Source of the DNA: Planotetraspora silvatica
GTDB taxonomy: Bacteria; Actinomycetota; Actinomycetes; Streptosporangiales; Streptosporangiaceae
Assembly: GCF_016863315.1 (NCBI RefSeq)
Contig: NZ_BOOQ01000014.1
Coordinates: forward strand, 1-64,000
Direction of reading: 5' to 3'
Length of the DNA: 64,000 nt
The position numbers were made by a program, and so were the translations under genes. The notes under the pieces were generated by a model. That model ran no database searches, was not told where the DNA came from, and saw only the letters and a list, made by a program, of their open reading frames with translations. Positions 52,386-61,198 of this stretch are shown in pieces (the stretch's first letter is position 1; each line of letters begins with the position of its first letter).

Positions 52386-53732
52386 TCAGCGAGCGTGGTC
52401 AAAACGCCCGGCGACGGCGGCACCCGTCCCCGCCATGACGACGAGCAGGCCGAAACACGCCAGATAGACGGCCGGTGTGCCGCCGAACCCCGCGAAAATC
52501 GCACCTGTGGCGGCGACGGCGACGATCGAGAACACGGACTCTCCGATGGCGAGGGACGCGGAGTTCCTGCCCTCCTCGCCGGGCGCGGACAACTCGAGGA
52601 CGAGGACGGACAACGTCGGGTAGACCAGGCCGACGCCGAGCCCGGCGAGGACCCATCCCGCGAACGCGGCGAGCACGGGGACACTCTCGAAGACGGCCAG
52701 AGCGGTGACCGCGATCCCGGCCGCGATCAGCGCCGTGCCCACGCGGAGGACGGTCGCCCTGCCGAACGACCCGCGCCCCTGGATCCACGAGCCGAGCGAC
52801 CAGGCCAGCGCGCCTCCGGTGAGGGCGATGCCCGCCTGAGCCGGGCTGAGCCCCCGCTCGGACGTCAGGGTGAGAGGGACGAAGACCTCGGTGGCGAAGA
52901 ACGCGCCGGCCGCGAGCCCGCGCAGGGCCACGACGGCCGGCAGGCCGCGCGCCGCCCGCAACGTCCCCGGCGGCAGCAGGCGGGGCAGCGCGAGAGCGAG
53001 GAGCACCAGGCCCACGATCGCCAGCGACGAACCGGGCCACGACGTGCCGCTGCCGTACTGGAGGAGGGCCGCGCCCACGGCGGCCACCGCGCCCCACACG
53101 AGGGCCGGCACGAAGTCCCGGTTCCCGTCCGCCCCGGCGGGCGGCGCGGTCCCCCGCGGCAGGCCGCGCCACAGGACGAGCGCCGCCGGAGCGGCGAGCA
53201 CCGGCACGCCCAGGAAGACCCACCGCCAGCTCAGCTGCTCGGCGACGATGCCGGTGATCGCGGGCCCGACCACCGAGGGCAGCACCCAGGCGGCGGCCAG
53301 CAGCGAGAAGACCCGGGGGTGCGCCTGGGCCGGATACACCTGGGCGACCAGGACGTAGAGCGCGACGTTGAACAGGCCGCCGCCGAGCCCTTGGATGAAC
53401 CGGCCCGCGAGGAAAACCTCCATCGTGGGTGCCGTCCCGGCGATGAGGAGGCCGCCCATGAAGGCGGCGACGCCGGTCCACAGAGGCGCACGCGGGCCCT
53501 TCGCGTCACTCCAGCGCCCGCCCACGACCGTCGCGATCACTCCCGCGGCCAGGCCGCCGCTGAAGGCCAGGCCGTACAGGTGGTAGCCGTCGAGCTCACG
53601 CCCGACGACGGGCATCGCCGTCGCCACGGCGAGGTACTCGAACGCGACCAGCGTGCTCAGCGCGATCATCCCGGCGCTCAGAGCGCGCAGGCGCGGGGAG
53701 AACACGGCGGACTCGGTCAACGTGGCGGACAT
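52386..53732 (-). CDS. MFS transporter
   Basis: A 448-residue permease of the drug:proton antiporter type with 12-14 helices. GGRWSDAKGPRAPLW between TM2 and TM3 is the MFS loop motif; FIQGLGGGLFNVALYVLVAQVYP follows. It lies 10 nt after the VWA gene, and TAAGGT (53745-53740) at that junction lies 7 nt before ATG 53732. It could thus be read with the cassette or from its own leaderless start. The substrate is unknown. Confidence 0.88.
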   Translation of the reverse strand: MSATLTESAVFSPRLRALSAGMIALSTLVAFEYLAVATAMPVVGRELDGYHLYGLAFSGGLAAGVIATVVGGRWSDAKGPRAPLWTGVAAFMGGLLIAGTAPTMEVFLAGRFIQGLGGGLFNVALYVLVAQVYPAQAHPRVFSLLAAAWVLPSVVGPAITGIVAEQLSWRWVFLGVPVLAAPAALVLWRGLPRGTAPPAGADGNRDFVPALVWGAVAAVGAALLQYGSGTSWPGSSLAIVGLVLLALALPRLLPPGTLRAARGLPAVVALRGLAAGAFFATEVFVPLTLTSERGLSPAQAGIALTGGALAWSLGSWIQGRGSFGRATVLRVGTALIAAGIAVTALAVFESVPVLAAFAGWVLAGLGVGLVYPTLSVLVLELSAPGEEGRNSASLAIGESVFSIVAVAATGAIFAGFGGTPAVYLACFGLLVVMAGTGAAVAGRFDHAR

Positions 53733-53739
53733 GGCATGG

Positions 53740-53745
53740 ACCTTA
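53740..53745 (-). promoter_or_regulatory. -10 TAAGGT, possible leaderless start of the MFS gene
   Basis: TAAGGT overlaps the VWA stop codon and ends 7 nt before ATG 53732. A possible internal promoter. Confidence 0.35.
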
Positions 53746-54861
53746 CGGGTGGCGGCCGGGGGCGGCCATCGGACGTTGGTCGTAGGACCGGCGCTCGATC
53801 GCCGCGGCCATCAGCTCGGGGAACGCGTCAGGTGTGCAGGCGAACGCCGGCACCCCCATCTGCGCGAGCGCCGCCGCGTTGTCGTGGTCGTACTGCGGCG
53901 TCCCCTCGTCGGACAGGGCGAGCAGGACGATGACCTGGACGCCGGCGTCGGTCATCGCGGCCACCCGGCGCAGCATCTCCTCACGCACGCCGCCCTCATA
54001 AAGGTCGCTGATCAGCAGGAAGATCGTGTCCGACGGCCGGGTGACGAGGCCCTGGCAGTAGGCGATCGCCCGGTTGATGTCGGTGCCGCCGCCGAGCTGG
54101 GTGCCGAAGAGCACCTCGACCGGATCGTGCAACTGATCGGTGAGGTCGACGACCGCGGTGTCGAAAACCACGAGCGAGGTCCGGAGCGACCGCATCGAGG
54201 CGAGGACGGCGCCGAAGACGCTCGCGTAGACCACGGAGGCGGCCATCGACCCGCTCTGGTCGATGCACAGGACGACCTCCCGCTGGACGGCCTGCTGCCT
54301 TCGGCCGTAGCCCACGAGCCGGGACGGCACCACCGTGTTCCGTTCGGGCAGGTAGTTCTTCAGGTTGGCCTTGATGGTGCGGTTCCAGTCGATGTCGGCC
54401 GCCCGCCTCGGCCGGTGGGTCCTGGCCGAGCGGTCCAGCGCACCGGTGACGGCGGCGCGGGTCCGCCGCTCGAGCCTGGCCTCCAGCTCGGCCACGACTT
54501 TCCTGACGACCGCCCGGGCGGACTCCCGCGCCTTGTCGGGCATCACCCGGTTGAGCGACAGGAGCGTCCCGACGAGATGCACGTCGGGCTCGACGGCCTC
54601 CAGCATCTCCGGTTCGAGGAGCAGGCGGGTCAGGTTGAGCCGCTCGATCGCGTCCTTCTGCATGACGTGGACGACGGTCGACGGGAAGTACTCCCTGATG
54701 TCCCCCAGCCATCTCGCCACCCGGGGCGCGGACGCGCCGAGACCTGCCCCCCGTTCGTAGAGCGCCGCGAGCGCGGCGTCCATGCCGGCGTCGGCGCCCT
54801 GCAGGGCGCCCTCAGCCGCGCCTCCGAGCACCAGCCTCCACCGGCGTGCCCGTTCGTCCAT
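53743..54861 (-). CDS. VWA-domain protein of the MoxR cassette
   Basis: A 372-residue protein. An N-terminal helical region (about 1-190) precedes a von Willebrand A domain with a complete MIDAS: LCIDQSGSMAAS (DxSGS at 201-205), GGGTDINRA, and LLISDLYEGG. VWA proteins of this type are clients or partners of MoxR ATPases and bind a target through a metal ion. ATG 54861 lies in the DUF5682 stop codon (TGATG). Last of the five tightly overlapping genes. The target is unknown. Confidence 0.9.
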   Translation of the reverse strand: MDERARRWRLVLGGAAEGALQGADAGMDAALAALYERGAGLGASAPRVARWLGDIREYFPSTVVHVMQKDAIERLNLTRLLLEPEMLEAVEPDVHLVGTLLSLNRVMPDKARESARAVVRKVVAELEARLERRTRAAVTGALDRSARTHRPRRAADIDWNRTIKANLKNYLPERNTVVPSRLVGYGRRQQAVQREVVLCIDQSGSMAASVVYASVFGAVLASMRSLRTSLVVFDTAVVDLTDQLHDPVEVLFGTQLGGGTDINRAIAYCQGLVTRPSDTIFLLISDLYEGGVREEMLRRVAAMTDAGVQVIVLLALSDEGTPQYDHDNAAALAQMGVPAFACTPDAFPELMAAAIERRSYDQRPMAAPGRHP

Positions 54862-57005
54862 CACGCTCTCCCCAGGATTTCCAGAACGGTCCGTACGGCT
54901 CCCGCGGCCTGCTCGTCGTCGATGCCGGACACCTCGTGGGCGGGAACGGGGGCGCCGGATCTGACGCGATCGCCGATCATGCGGCGCTCGGGCGCCGCGA
55001 AGGCCCCGAAGGTGCGCCTGAGCAGCGGAAGCACGTCGACGAACGCCTCCGCCGGCAGCCCCGTGAGCCAGCCGTCCACGATCGCGAGCAGCCTCGGGTC
55101 GTGGACCAGCAGCAGGCCTCCGCCCGACAGGAAGCCCTCCATCCACGCTGCCGCCCGCTCGGGCGGGTTGCCGGAGGACATCGCCCGTGCCATGCGGACG
55201 GAGACGTCGTCCACGCTCGCGTCGGCGTCGAAGAGGATGCGCACGATCCGGCCCTCGATGATCCCCGGCAGGCCGGTGCGCCGGGCCAGGTTCGCGAGCG
55301 TCGCCTGCCACAGGTCGCTCTCGAGCAGCCCCACCGCGCTGTGGACGCCGTCGATGAGGGCGACCATCTGCCGGGCCGAGTCGTCGTCGAGCCCGGTCAG
55401 AGCGGGCGCCAGGCCGGCGCAGATCCGCGCGAGCAGCGAGTCGGTGATCGCGGCCAGCCCGCCGCTCCCGCGGACGTCGCCGTAGCGCTGCGCCCGGACG
55501 AGCGCGGGAAGGGCCGCCATGAGATGGGACACCTGCCCGTCGAGCGCCGCCTTGTCCTTGATCGCCTGGAGGATGTCCGGCAGCGCGCCGGCCAGGTCGG
55601 CGAACAGGCACCGCTCGACCAGCGAGGTCAGATCGGCCAGGGACGTGCTCTCCTCCGCCGCGAGTTCCCTGGCCCGGGCGGCCGCCGCGCCGTCGACCGT
55701 GATTCCCAAGGGAGCGGCCTCGATGAGGGCGATGTCGAACTCGGGATGCCACTCCAGCGTCCACGACTCCTTGAAGGTGCCCTTCCCGCGGGTCTCCCGC
55801 GTGGTCCCCCACCGCACGCCGATCATGTTGAGCCGATGCAGCAGGCGGCTGCGCCCGAGGTCGAGCGGCTTGCGCAGGTCGAGGTCGTGCTCGCGCGGGA
55901 GAGCCTCGGGCTTGAGGCGCCACCGCCGCTGTTCCTCCCGCAGGTGCCGTTGAAGCGGGACCATCGGGGTCGAGCCCGGCACGCCGCCGAGCCGCTCCCC
56001 CACGACCATGCGGCGCTGGATGAGCTCCACGGGCAGGTCGTCGCCCTCGCACAACACGGCCCTGGCGGCCTCCGTCACCTCCGACAACCCCGCGAGAGGC
56101 CGGCCGCGGAGCCCGGCCAGGCCCTGCGCGAGCCGTACGGACTCGATCACGTGGGCGGAGGAGACCGGCAGGCCCTCCTCACGCAGGACCGCCGCGGCGC
56201 CGGCCAGCCAGCGCTCGACGGGACGGTCGGGAGCCGAGAACAGGTGGTCGTACCAGCCCGGCGAGGCGACGCCCGCGCCGTACCCGCTGCGCGCGGCGAG
56301 CCGCCCGTGCGTCCACGGCACCCAGGTCATGTCGACCTTGACCTTGGGGATGCCCCGTAGCAACCGCTCGTCCTCCGCCGCGGACGGCAGGTCGGTCAGC
56401 GCGGGGACGTGCCACGCGCCGCAGACGACGGCCACGGACCCGAACCCCTCCTTGAGCGCCTTGCGCAGAGCCCGGCGCATGGCGGCCTCGCGCAGCGCCT
56501 CGGTGCCGGACGGCTCGTGTCCCTCCCGGATGGCCGCCATCGCCTCGGCGACCGCGTGGAGGGTCCCGCTCTCCCCGCGATGCTCGACGACGTCGTCCCA
56601 CCAGCGTTCGGGATCGTCGTAACCCGCGGCCCGGGCGAGTTCCCCGATCGGGTCGAGCCGTACGGCCTCCTCCTCTTCGGGCAGGGCGAGGCTGTGCGCG
56701 GCGGGCAGGTCGCAGAAGCGCACCTCGACGCCCGCCTCGCGCGCGTAGGTGATCGCCTGCCATTCGGGTGAGAACACGGCGAACGGCCAGAAGGCGGCCC
56801 GTCCCTGCGCGTGCGCCAGGAGCGCGACCGGCGGTTCCATGCCGGGATCGCCCGCCAGCGCGATCAGCGGGTCGGCCTCCGGGGGGCCTTCGATGAGGAC
56901 GACGTCCGGCTTGAGCCGTTCGAGTTCGGCGCGAACCGCCTTCGCGGAGCCGGGGCCGTGGTGCCGGACGCCCAGGATCGACGGTGCGGCGACGTCAGCC
57001 CGCAT
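54861..57005 (-). CDS. DUF5682-family protein of the MoxR cassette
   Basis: A 714-residue protein. The first 210 residues hold VRHHGPGSAKAV (13-24), VVLIEGPPEAD (35-45) and GAWHVPAL (196-203). The spaced His, Glu and His recall the TraB/EreA/ChaN fold, so a metal-dependent hydrolase activity is plausible. The remaining 500 residues are mostly helical without a known domain. It overlaps the MoxR gene by 11 bp. DUF5682 proteins are found regularly beside MoxR and VWA genes; the reaction is unknown. Confidence 0.85.
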   Translation of the reverse strand: MRADVAAPSILGVRHHGPGSAKAVRAELERLKPDVVLIEGPPEADPLIALAGDPGMEPPVALLAHAQGRAAFWPFAVFSPEWQAITYAREAGVEVRFCDLPAAHSLALPEEEEAVRLDPIGELARAAGYDDPERWWDDVVEHRGESGTLHAVAEAMAAIREGHEPSGTEALREAAMRRALRKALKEGFGSVAVVCGAWHVPALTDLPSAAEDERLLRGIPKVKVDMTWVPWTHGRLAARSGYGAGVASPGWYDHLFSAPDRPVERWLAGAAAVLREEGLPVSSAHVIESVRLAQGLAGLRGRPLAGLSEVTEAARAVLCEGDDLPVELIQRRMVVGERLGGVPGSTPMVPLQRHLREEQRRWRLKPEALPREHDLDLRKPLDLGRSRLLHRLNMIGVRWGTTRETRGKGTFKESWTLEWHPEFDIALIEAAPLGITVDGAAAARARELAAEESTSLADLTSLVERCLFADLAGALPDILQAIKDKAALDGQVSHLMAALPALVRAQRYGDVRGSGGLAAITDSLLARICAGLAPALTGLDDDSARQMVALIDGVHSAVGLLESDLWQATLANLARRTGLPGIIEGRIVRILFDADASVDDVSVRMARAMSSGNPPERAAAWMEGFLSGGGLLLVHDPRLLAIVDGWLTGLPAEAFVDVLPLLRRTFGAFAAPERRMIGDRVRSGAPVPAHEVSGIDDEQAAGAVRTVLEILGRA

Positions 57006-58062
57006 CGCGGCAGGCCCGGTAGAAGTCGCGCCAGTCGTCGCGGTCGCGGACCACGGCCTCGAGGTACTCCTGCCAGACCACCCGGTCGGCCACCGGGTCC
57101 TGGATGACCGCGCCGACGATCCCGCCCGCGATGTCGGCGGGACGCAGCACGCCGTCGCCGAAGTGCGCCGCTAGGGCGATCCCGCTGGTCACCACCGAGA
57201 TCGCCTCGGCCGTGCTCAGGGTGCCGCTCGGCGACTTGACCTTGGTCCGCCCGTCCGACGTCACTCCGGCGCGGAGCTCGCGGAAGACCGTGACCACGCG
57301 GCGGATCTCCTCAATCCCGGCCGGGGTCTCGGGCAGTTCCAGCGAGCGGCCGAGCTGGGCCACCCGCCGGGACACGATCTCCACCTCCTCCTCCGCGCTC
57401 GCGGGGACGGGCAGCACGACGGTGTTGAAGCGCCTGCGCAGCGCGCTCGACAGGTCGTTGACCCCCCGGTCCCGGTCGTTGGCCGTGGCGATGACGTTGA
57501 ATCCCTTGGCCGCCTGGACCTCGTCGTTGAGCTCGGGGATGGGCAGCGTCTTCTCGGACAGGACCGTGATCAGCGCGTCCTGGACGTCGGAGGGCATCCG
57601 GGTGAGCTCCTCCACCCGGGCCAGCCGCCCCTCGGCCATCGCCCGCATCACCGGGCTCGGGGTCATCGCCTCGCGGGAGGGACCCTCCGACAGGAGACGG
57701 GCGTAGTTCCACCCGTAGCGGATCGCCTCCTCGGCCGTGCCCGCCGTCCCCTGCACGAGCAGGGTGGAGTCGCCGCTGACGGCCGCGGCCAGATGCTCGG
57801 AGAGCCAGGTCTTCGCGGTGCCGGGGACGCCCAGCAGGAGCAGCGCCCGGTCGGTCGCGAGAGTGGCCACCGCGACCTCGACGATCCGCCGCGGGCCGAT
57901 GTACTTGGGCGTGATCTGGTCGCCGTCCCCGAGGATGTAGGTGGTCACCGCCCACGGGGAGAGCCGCCAGCCGGGCGGGCGTGTGCGGTCGTCGCTCTTG
58001 GCGAGGATCGCCAGCTCCTCGGCGTACAGGTCTTCCGCGTGGGGACGCAGGACGGTGGTCAC
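56995..58062 (-). CDS. MoxR-type AAA+ ATPase
   Basis: A 355-residue ATPase: Walker A GVPGTAKT (78-85), Walker B region RVEELTRMPSDVQDALI (Glu-Glu in place of Asp-Glu), sensor 1 NVIATANDRD, arginine-finger segment LSSALRRRFN. MoxR ATPases remodel or activate partner complexes, usually through VWA proteins, and one is encoded two genes downstream. GTG 58062 has GAAGGAGC upstream and overlaps the DUF5691 stop (GTGA). It is the energy-using core of the cassette. Confidence 0.92.
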   Translation of the reverse strand: MTTVLRPHAEDLYAEELAILAKSDDRTRPPGWRLSPWAVTTYILGDGDQITPKYIGPRRIVEVAVATLATDRALLLLGVPGTAKTWLSEHLAAAVSGDSTLLVQGTAGTAEEAIRYGWNYARLLSEGPSREAMTPSPVMRAMAEGRLARVEELTRMPSDVQDALITVLSEKTLPIPELNDEVQAAKGFNVIATANDRDRGVNDLSSALRRRFNTVVLPVPASAEEEVEIVSRRVAQLGRSLELPETPAGIEEIRRVVTVFRELRAGVTSDGRTKVKSPSGTLSTAEAISVVTSGIALAAHFGDGVLRPADIAGGIVGAVIQDPVADRVVWQEYLEAVVRDRDDWRDFYRACRDAG

Positions 58063-59426
58063 GAAAGCTCCTTCGACATGTCATAACGGAACCGCAGGGT
58101 GACGGCCAGCTCGGCGATCTCCTGGACGTGGCCGTGCATCGCCGGGTCGAGCCGTTCGCCCGCCAGCCGGATCAGCTCGCCGGCGTTCCACGGCTGCGTC
58201 CCGGACGTCTCCACGATCTTCTTGAGTACGGCCTTGGCCAGCCGGGGGCCCCAAGGTCTGGCCACACCGCCCAGCATCATGATCATCTGTCCGTCGACGG
58301 GGTGGCGGACGACCAGTTCGGCGGCCCTCGCGGACTGCTCCTCCGGCGGCAGGACCGCCAGGAGGTCCGTCAGCGGCTCGACCTCGAACAGGGCGCGAGC
58401 CCACCGCGCGTCGTGCTGCAGGATCGCCGCCCGGGTCCAGCCCATGGCGACCTCCCGGGCCCAGTCGCCGACCTTCAGCTGGACGGCCCTTTCCGGAGGC
58501 AGCCCCAGATGACCGGCCCAGAAGGCCAGGGGCGTGCGGGCGACCACCTGCTGCAGCCACCAGCCGCGCTGCGCCGTACCAGCGGGGGGCCGGGGCCTGA
58601 CGCCGTCACGCTCCATCGTGCTGTCGCACGCCTTCGGCGGATCGGCGCGAAGCCCGCCGCCGTCCTTGACGAGGAACCTGGCGGCCCGTTCGGCCATCCG
58701 CAGCGCCAGCCGCGACTCGGGCAGGCGGGTGAGCAGGTCGGCGGCGGCCTGGCGCACCTCTCTCCTCCGGTCGTCGAGCGCCGCCTCCAGGAAGGGCTCG
58801 TCGTCCATGCCCAGGTCCTCCGAGAGGAGGAGCACGAACGCGGCCCGGTCTTCCGGCGTCTCCTTGTCCCAGCCCTGTTCCAGCAACTCCCGGGCCTGGG
58901 CGGGAGCGGCGGCGCGCAGCGCGGCCAGATAACCTCTACGGTCACCGCTGGTGCCGAACTCCCACAGATCGCCGGAGGGCATGTCCGCCGCCTCGGCCAG
59001 CAGGTAGCTCCATGAGGGGTTGAGCTCCGCGAGCCATCGCCCGCGGGCCCCGGTGAGGGCGCCCAGATGCGACCGGATCGACCGGTCGCGCGCGCCGAGG
59101 TCGAGCAGCCCGGGAATCAGGTGGGCGGGCACCCGCACGCCGATCACCGCCGCGGCCTCCAGCCACTCGGGCAACAGCCGCGCCTGCTCGCCTCCCAGCA
59201 TGCGGGCGAGCCGGTCACCGGCGGCGCGCGCGGCGAGCGGACGCGTCTCTTCCGCGGCGGGCGCGGGCGGGCGGCCCTCGCGCGTCCGCCGGCCGGCGCG
59301 TGCCCGCACCGCCTGCACGGCCGCCTGGTCCAACACCTCGCCGGGCGACGTGGAACGGCGGTCGGTGCCCACCAACGCCGTGGAGACCAGGTCCTCCCAC
59401 GTCACGTTCACAGCCGGTGTGTTCAC
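58059..59426 (-). CDS. DUF5691-family HEAT-like protein of the MoxR cassette
   Basis: A 455-residue helical protein beginning VNVTWEDLVSTALVGTDRRS, the pattern of DUF5691. The interior (EPFLEAALDDRRREVRQAAA, LLTRLPESRLALRM) suggests HEAT- or ARM-like repeats, a scaffold for protein or nucleic acid contacts. GTG 59426 overlaps the SWIM stop (GTGA) and the downstream end overlaps the MoxR start. No catalytic motif is visible. Confidence 0.85.
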   Translation of the reverse strand: MNTPAVNVTWEDLVSTALVGTDRRSTSPGEVLDQAAVQAVRARAGRRTREGRPPAPAAEETRPLAARAAGDRLARMLGGEQARLLPEWLEAAAVIGVRVPAHLIPGLLDLGARDRSIRSHLGALTGARGRWLAELNPSWSYLLAEAADMPSGDLWEFGTSGDRRGYLAALRAAAPAQARELLEQGWDKETPEDRAAFVLLLSEDLGMDDEPFLEAALDDRRREVRQAAADLLTRLPESRLALRMAERAARFLVKDGGGLRADPPKACDSTMERDGVRPRPPAGTAQRGWWLQQVVARTPLAFWAGHLGLPPERAVQLKVGDWAREVAMGWTRAAILQHDARWARALFEVEPLTDLLAVLPPEEQSARAAELVVRHPVDGQMIMMLGGVARPWGPRLAKAVLKKIVETSGTQPWNAGELIRLAGERLDPAMHGHVQEIAELAVTLRFRYDMSKELS

Positions 59427-60712
59427 AGCCGTACCACCTGGCCTTCCTCGTCCCATACCGTCAGCGGGCGTAACCCGCGCGGCGTCCATTCGGCGGCGAC
59501 CGTCACCGGCCGCCCGCCGGACACGGCCAGCAGCCGCCACGGCACGCCGGTCGACGGGTGCAACGGGAGCGCGTTCCCGCTCTCGTCGACGAGGCTCTCC
59601 GCGGAGGGGATCACGTCTCCCAGGACGACAGGCCAGGAATCGGCCCAAGGGTCGCCGGCCAGCACCTCGGCGATCCGGCCCGGGACCCGGGAGAGCTTCG
59701 TCCCGGCCGGGGGCCCGGCGGTCGCGGGGCCGTACCGCTCGGCGACGAGCGCGCGCACCGGGGACGCGCCGGGGTAGTAGGCCAGGTCGGCGTCGACGGT
59801 CGTGCCCGTGACGAGCGACGCGTCCAGTGCCTGGCCGATCGGCGCGAACGACAACACCAGCGCGGCCCTGCCCGTCGCCCTGCCCTGCAGCCAGATCCGG
59901 CGCGCGACCAGCCGGTCCTGCTCCTCGTCTCTGGCGCCGACCACGTCCCAGTCGTCTCTGATCCACGGCGACGCGAGCACGTCCTCCCGGGTGATCGGGA
60001 ACCCGACTCGCGACCGGACGGTCTCCACGAGGCCCGCGGGAAGCCCGTCCGCGCGGCGATACGCGACGGCCAGCAGATGAATCAGGGCGTATTCCTCCAG
60101 CAGGAGGCCGGGCCAGTCCTCCTCACGCAGCACGCGGGACAGCCGGGACACGGCGCCGGCGACTCCGGGGGCCTGCGCGTCGACGAGGCGCCTGCCGAGC
60201 TCGTCCCAGTCCGCGAGGCCGGTCTGCCGCGCTCCCGCGATCCCGTGCGCGATCTGGTCGGTCAGCCAGCGCTCCAGCTCGGACAGGCCGGCCGTGACCC
60301 TGCTCTCCCGCTGGGCGGAGCCGTTCGAGGGCCGGAACCCCTGCGCGGGCTCGCACTCGCGCTTGTCCTGCCGCTCTGCCCGGCTGCGCCGTTGCTCGAG
60401 CCATTCGGTCACCCATCCGGCGGGCGCGCCGCCGTCGGGCACCCCGCCCGACGCCCATAACAGCAGGAGCCCGAGCGCGTGCTTGCACGGGAACTTCCTG
60501 CTCGGGCAACTGCACTTGTAGGCCGGTTCGGAGAGGTCGACGCACGCCCGATACGGCGTGGCGCCGCTGCCCTTGCACTCTCCCCACACCACGTCGGGAA
60601 GAGCACCGCTGCCCGACCATTTCCCCGGCGCGCTGACACCGGCCGCCGCCTTCTGCGACGCCGCGTCAGGTGCGAGGGAGAGCACCTGATCTCGGCTCCA
60701 CCGTTCGGTCAC
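59423..60712 (-). CDS. SWIM zinc-finger protein, first gene of the MoxR cassette
   Basis: A 429-residue protein with the SWIM zinc site C67-S-C69 and C76-K-H78 (KCSCPSRKFPCKH), then a long mixed region without a known domain. SWIM fingers bind DNA or proteins, so this is the probable recognition component. GTG 60712 was chosen because TAATGT ends 7 nt upstream; GTG 60721 overlaps that hexamer. First gene of a 7-kb run with all junctions overlapping, behind a damage-type promoter. Confidence 0.9.
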   Translation of the reverse strand: MTERWSRDQVLSLAPDAASQKAAAGVSAPGKWSGSGALPDVVWGECKGSGATPYRACVDLSEPAYKCSCPSRKFPCKHALGLLLLWASGGVPDGGAPAGWVTEWLEQRRSRAERQDKRECEPAQGFRPSNGSAQRESRVTAGLSELERWLTDQIAHGIAGARQTGLADWDELGRRLVDAQAPGVAGAVSRLSRVLREEDWPGLLLEEYALIHLLAVAYRRADGLPAGLVETVRSRVGFPITREDVLASPWIRDDWDVVGARDEEQDRLVARRIWLQGRATGRAALVLSFAPIGQALDASLVTGTTVDADLAYYPGASPVRALVAERYGPATAGPPAGTKLSRVPGRIAEVLAGDPWADSWPVVLGDVIPSAESLVDESGNALPLHPSTGVPWRLLAVSGGRPVTVAAEWTPRGLRPLTVWDEEGQVVRL

Positions 60713-60719
60713 GCGCCGC

Positions 60720-60742
60720 ACATTAGCCACACCCGCCGACAA
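60720..60742 (-). promoter_or_regulatory. DNA-damage (PafBC/RecA-NDp-type) promoter of the SWIM-MoxR-VWA operon
   Basis: TTGTCGGCG (60742-60734), exactly 8 nt, TAATGT (60725-60720), then 7 nt to GTG 60712, so the transcript is probably leaderless. It matches TTGTCRGTG-N8-TANNNT except for one base of the upstream block. Confidence 0.7.
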
Positions 60743-60756
60743 ATCCCTTCGCCTCC

Positions 60757-61161
60757 TCACCCGGCGGCGATCACTTCTATCTCCACCAGCCAATCGCTGA
60801 CGAGCGTCTGCACGACGATGGCGGTGGTGGGGATGAGGCGCCCTCCGAGTCCCGCCACGCGAGCGGCCGCGTTCGCCTCCGCATAGGACGCGTCACGCAG
60901 GTAGCTGGTGAGCCTCACGACGTTGTCGACGGTCATGTCGGCCGACGCGAGGATGGCCGTGAGGTTGGACCAGATGAGGCCGAGCTGCTCGTCGAGCGTG
61001 GCGCCCGCCGCGCCTGTGGGGTCCAGTCCCATCGTTCCGGAGACGAACAGCAGCCGCTGCGCGCCGCGGACCTCCATCGCGTGCACGTAGTCGCCGGTCG
61101 GGGCATAGACCCCGGGCCCCGGGTCGCGAGGGAGGATTTCGAGCTGAGGATCGGCTGTCAT
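60757..61161 (-). CDS. RidA/YjgF-family protein
   Basis: A 134-residue member of the RidA family, which hydrolyse reactive enamine/imine intermediates or act in related catabolism. QRLLFVSGTMGLDPTG at the start and the closing VSDWLVEIEVIA fit. The arginine that defines true RidA deaminases is not obvious: the region reads LIPTTAIVVQTL, so this may be another subgroup. ATG 61161 has GGAAGGA upstream. It lies 37 nt after the HNH gene and 44 nt before the SWIM gene. Confidence 0.85.
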   Translation of the reverse strand: MTADPQLEILPRDPGPGVYAPTGDYVHAMEVRGAQRLLFVSGTMGLDPTGAAGATLDEQLGLIWSNLTAILASADMTVDNVVRLTSYLRDASYAEANAAARVAGLGGRLIPTTAIVVQTLVSDWLVEIEVIAAG

Positions 61162-61198
61162 GGGTTCGGGATCCTTCCAGGGGTTGATCACCAGTGGG

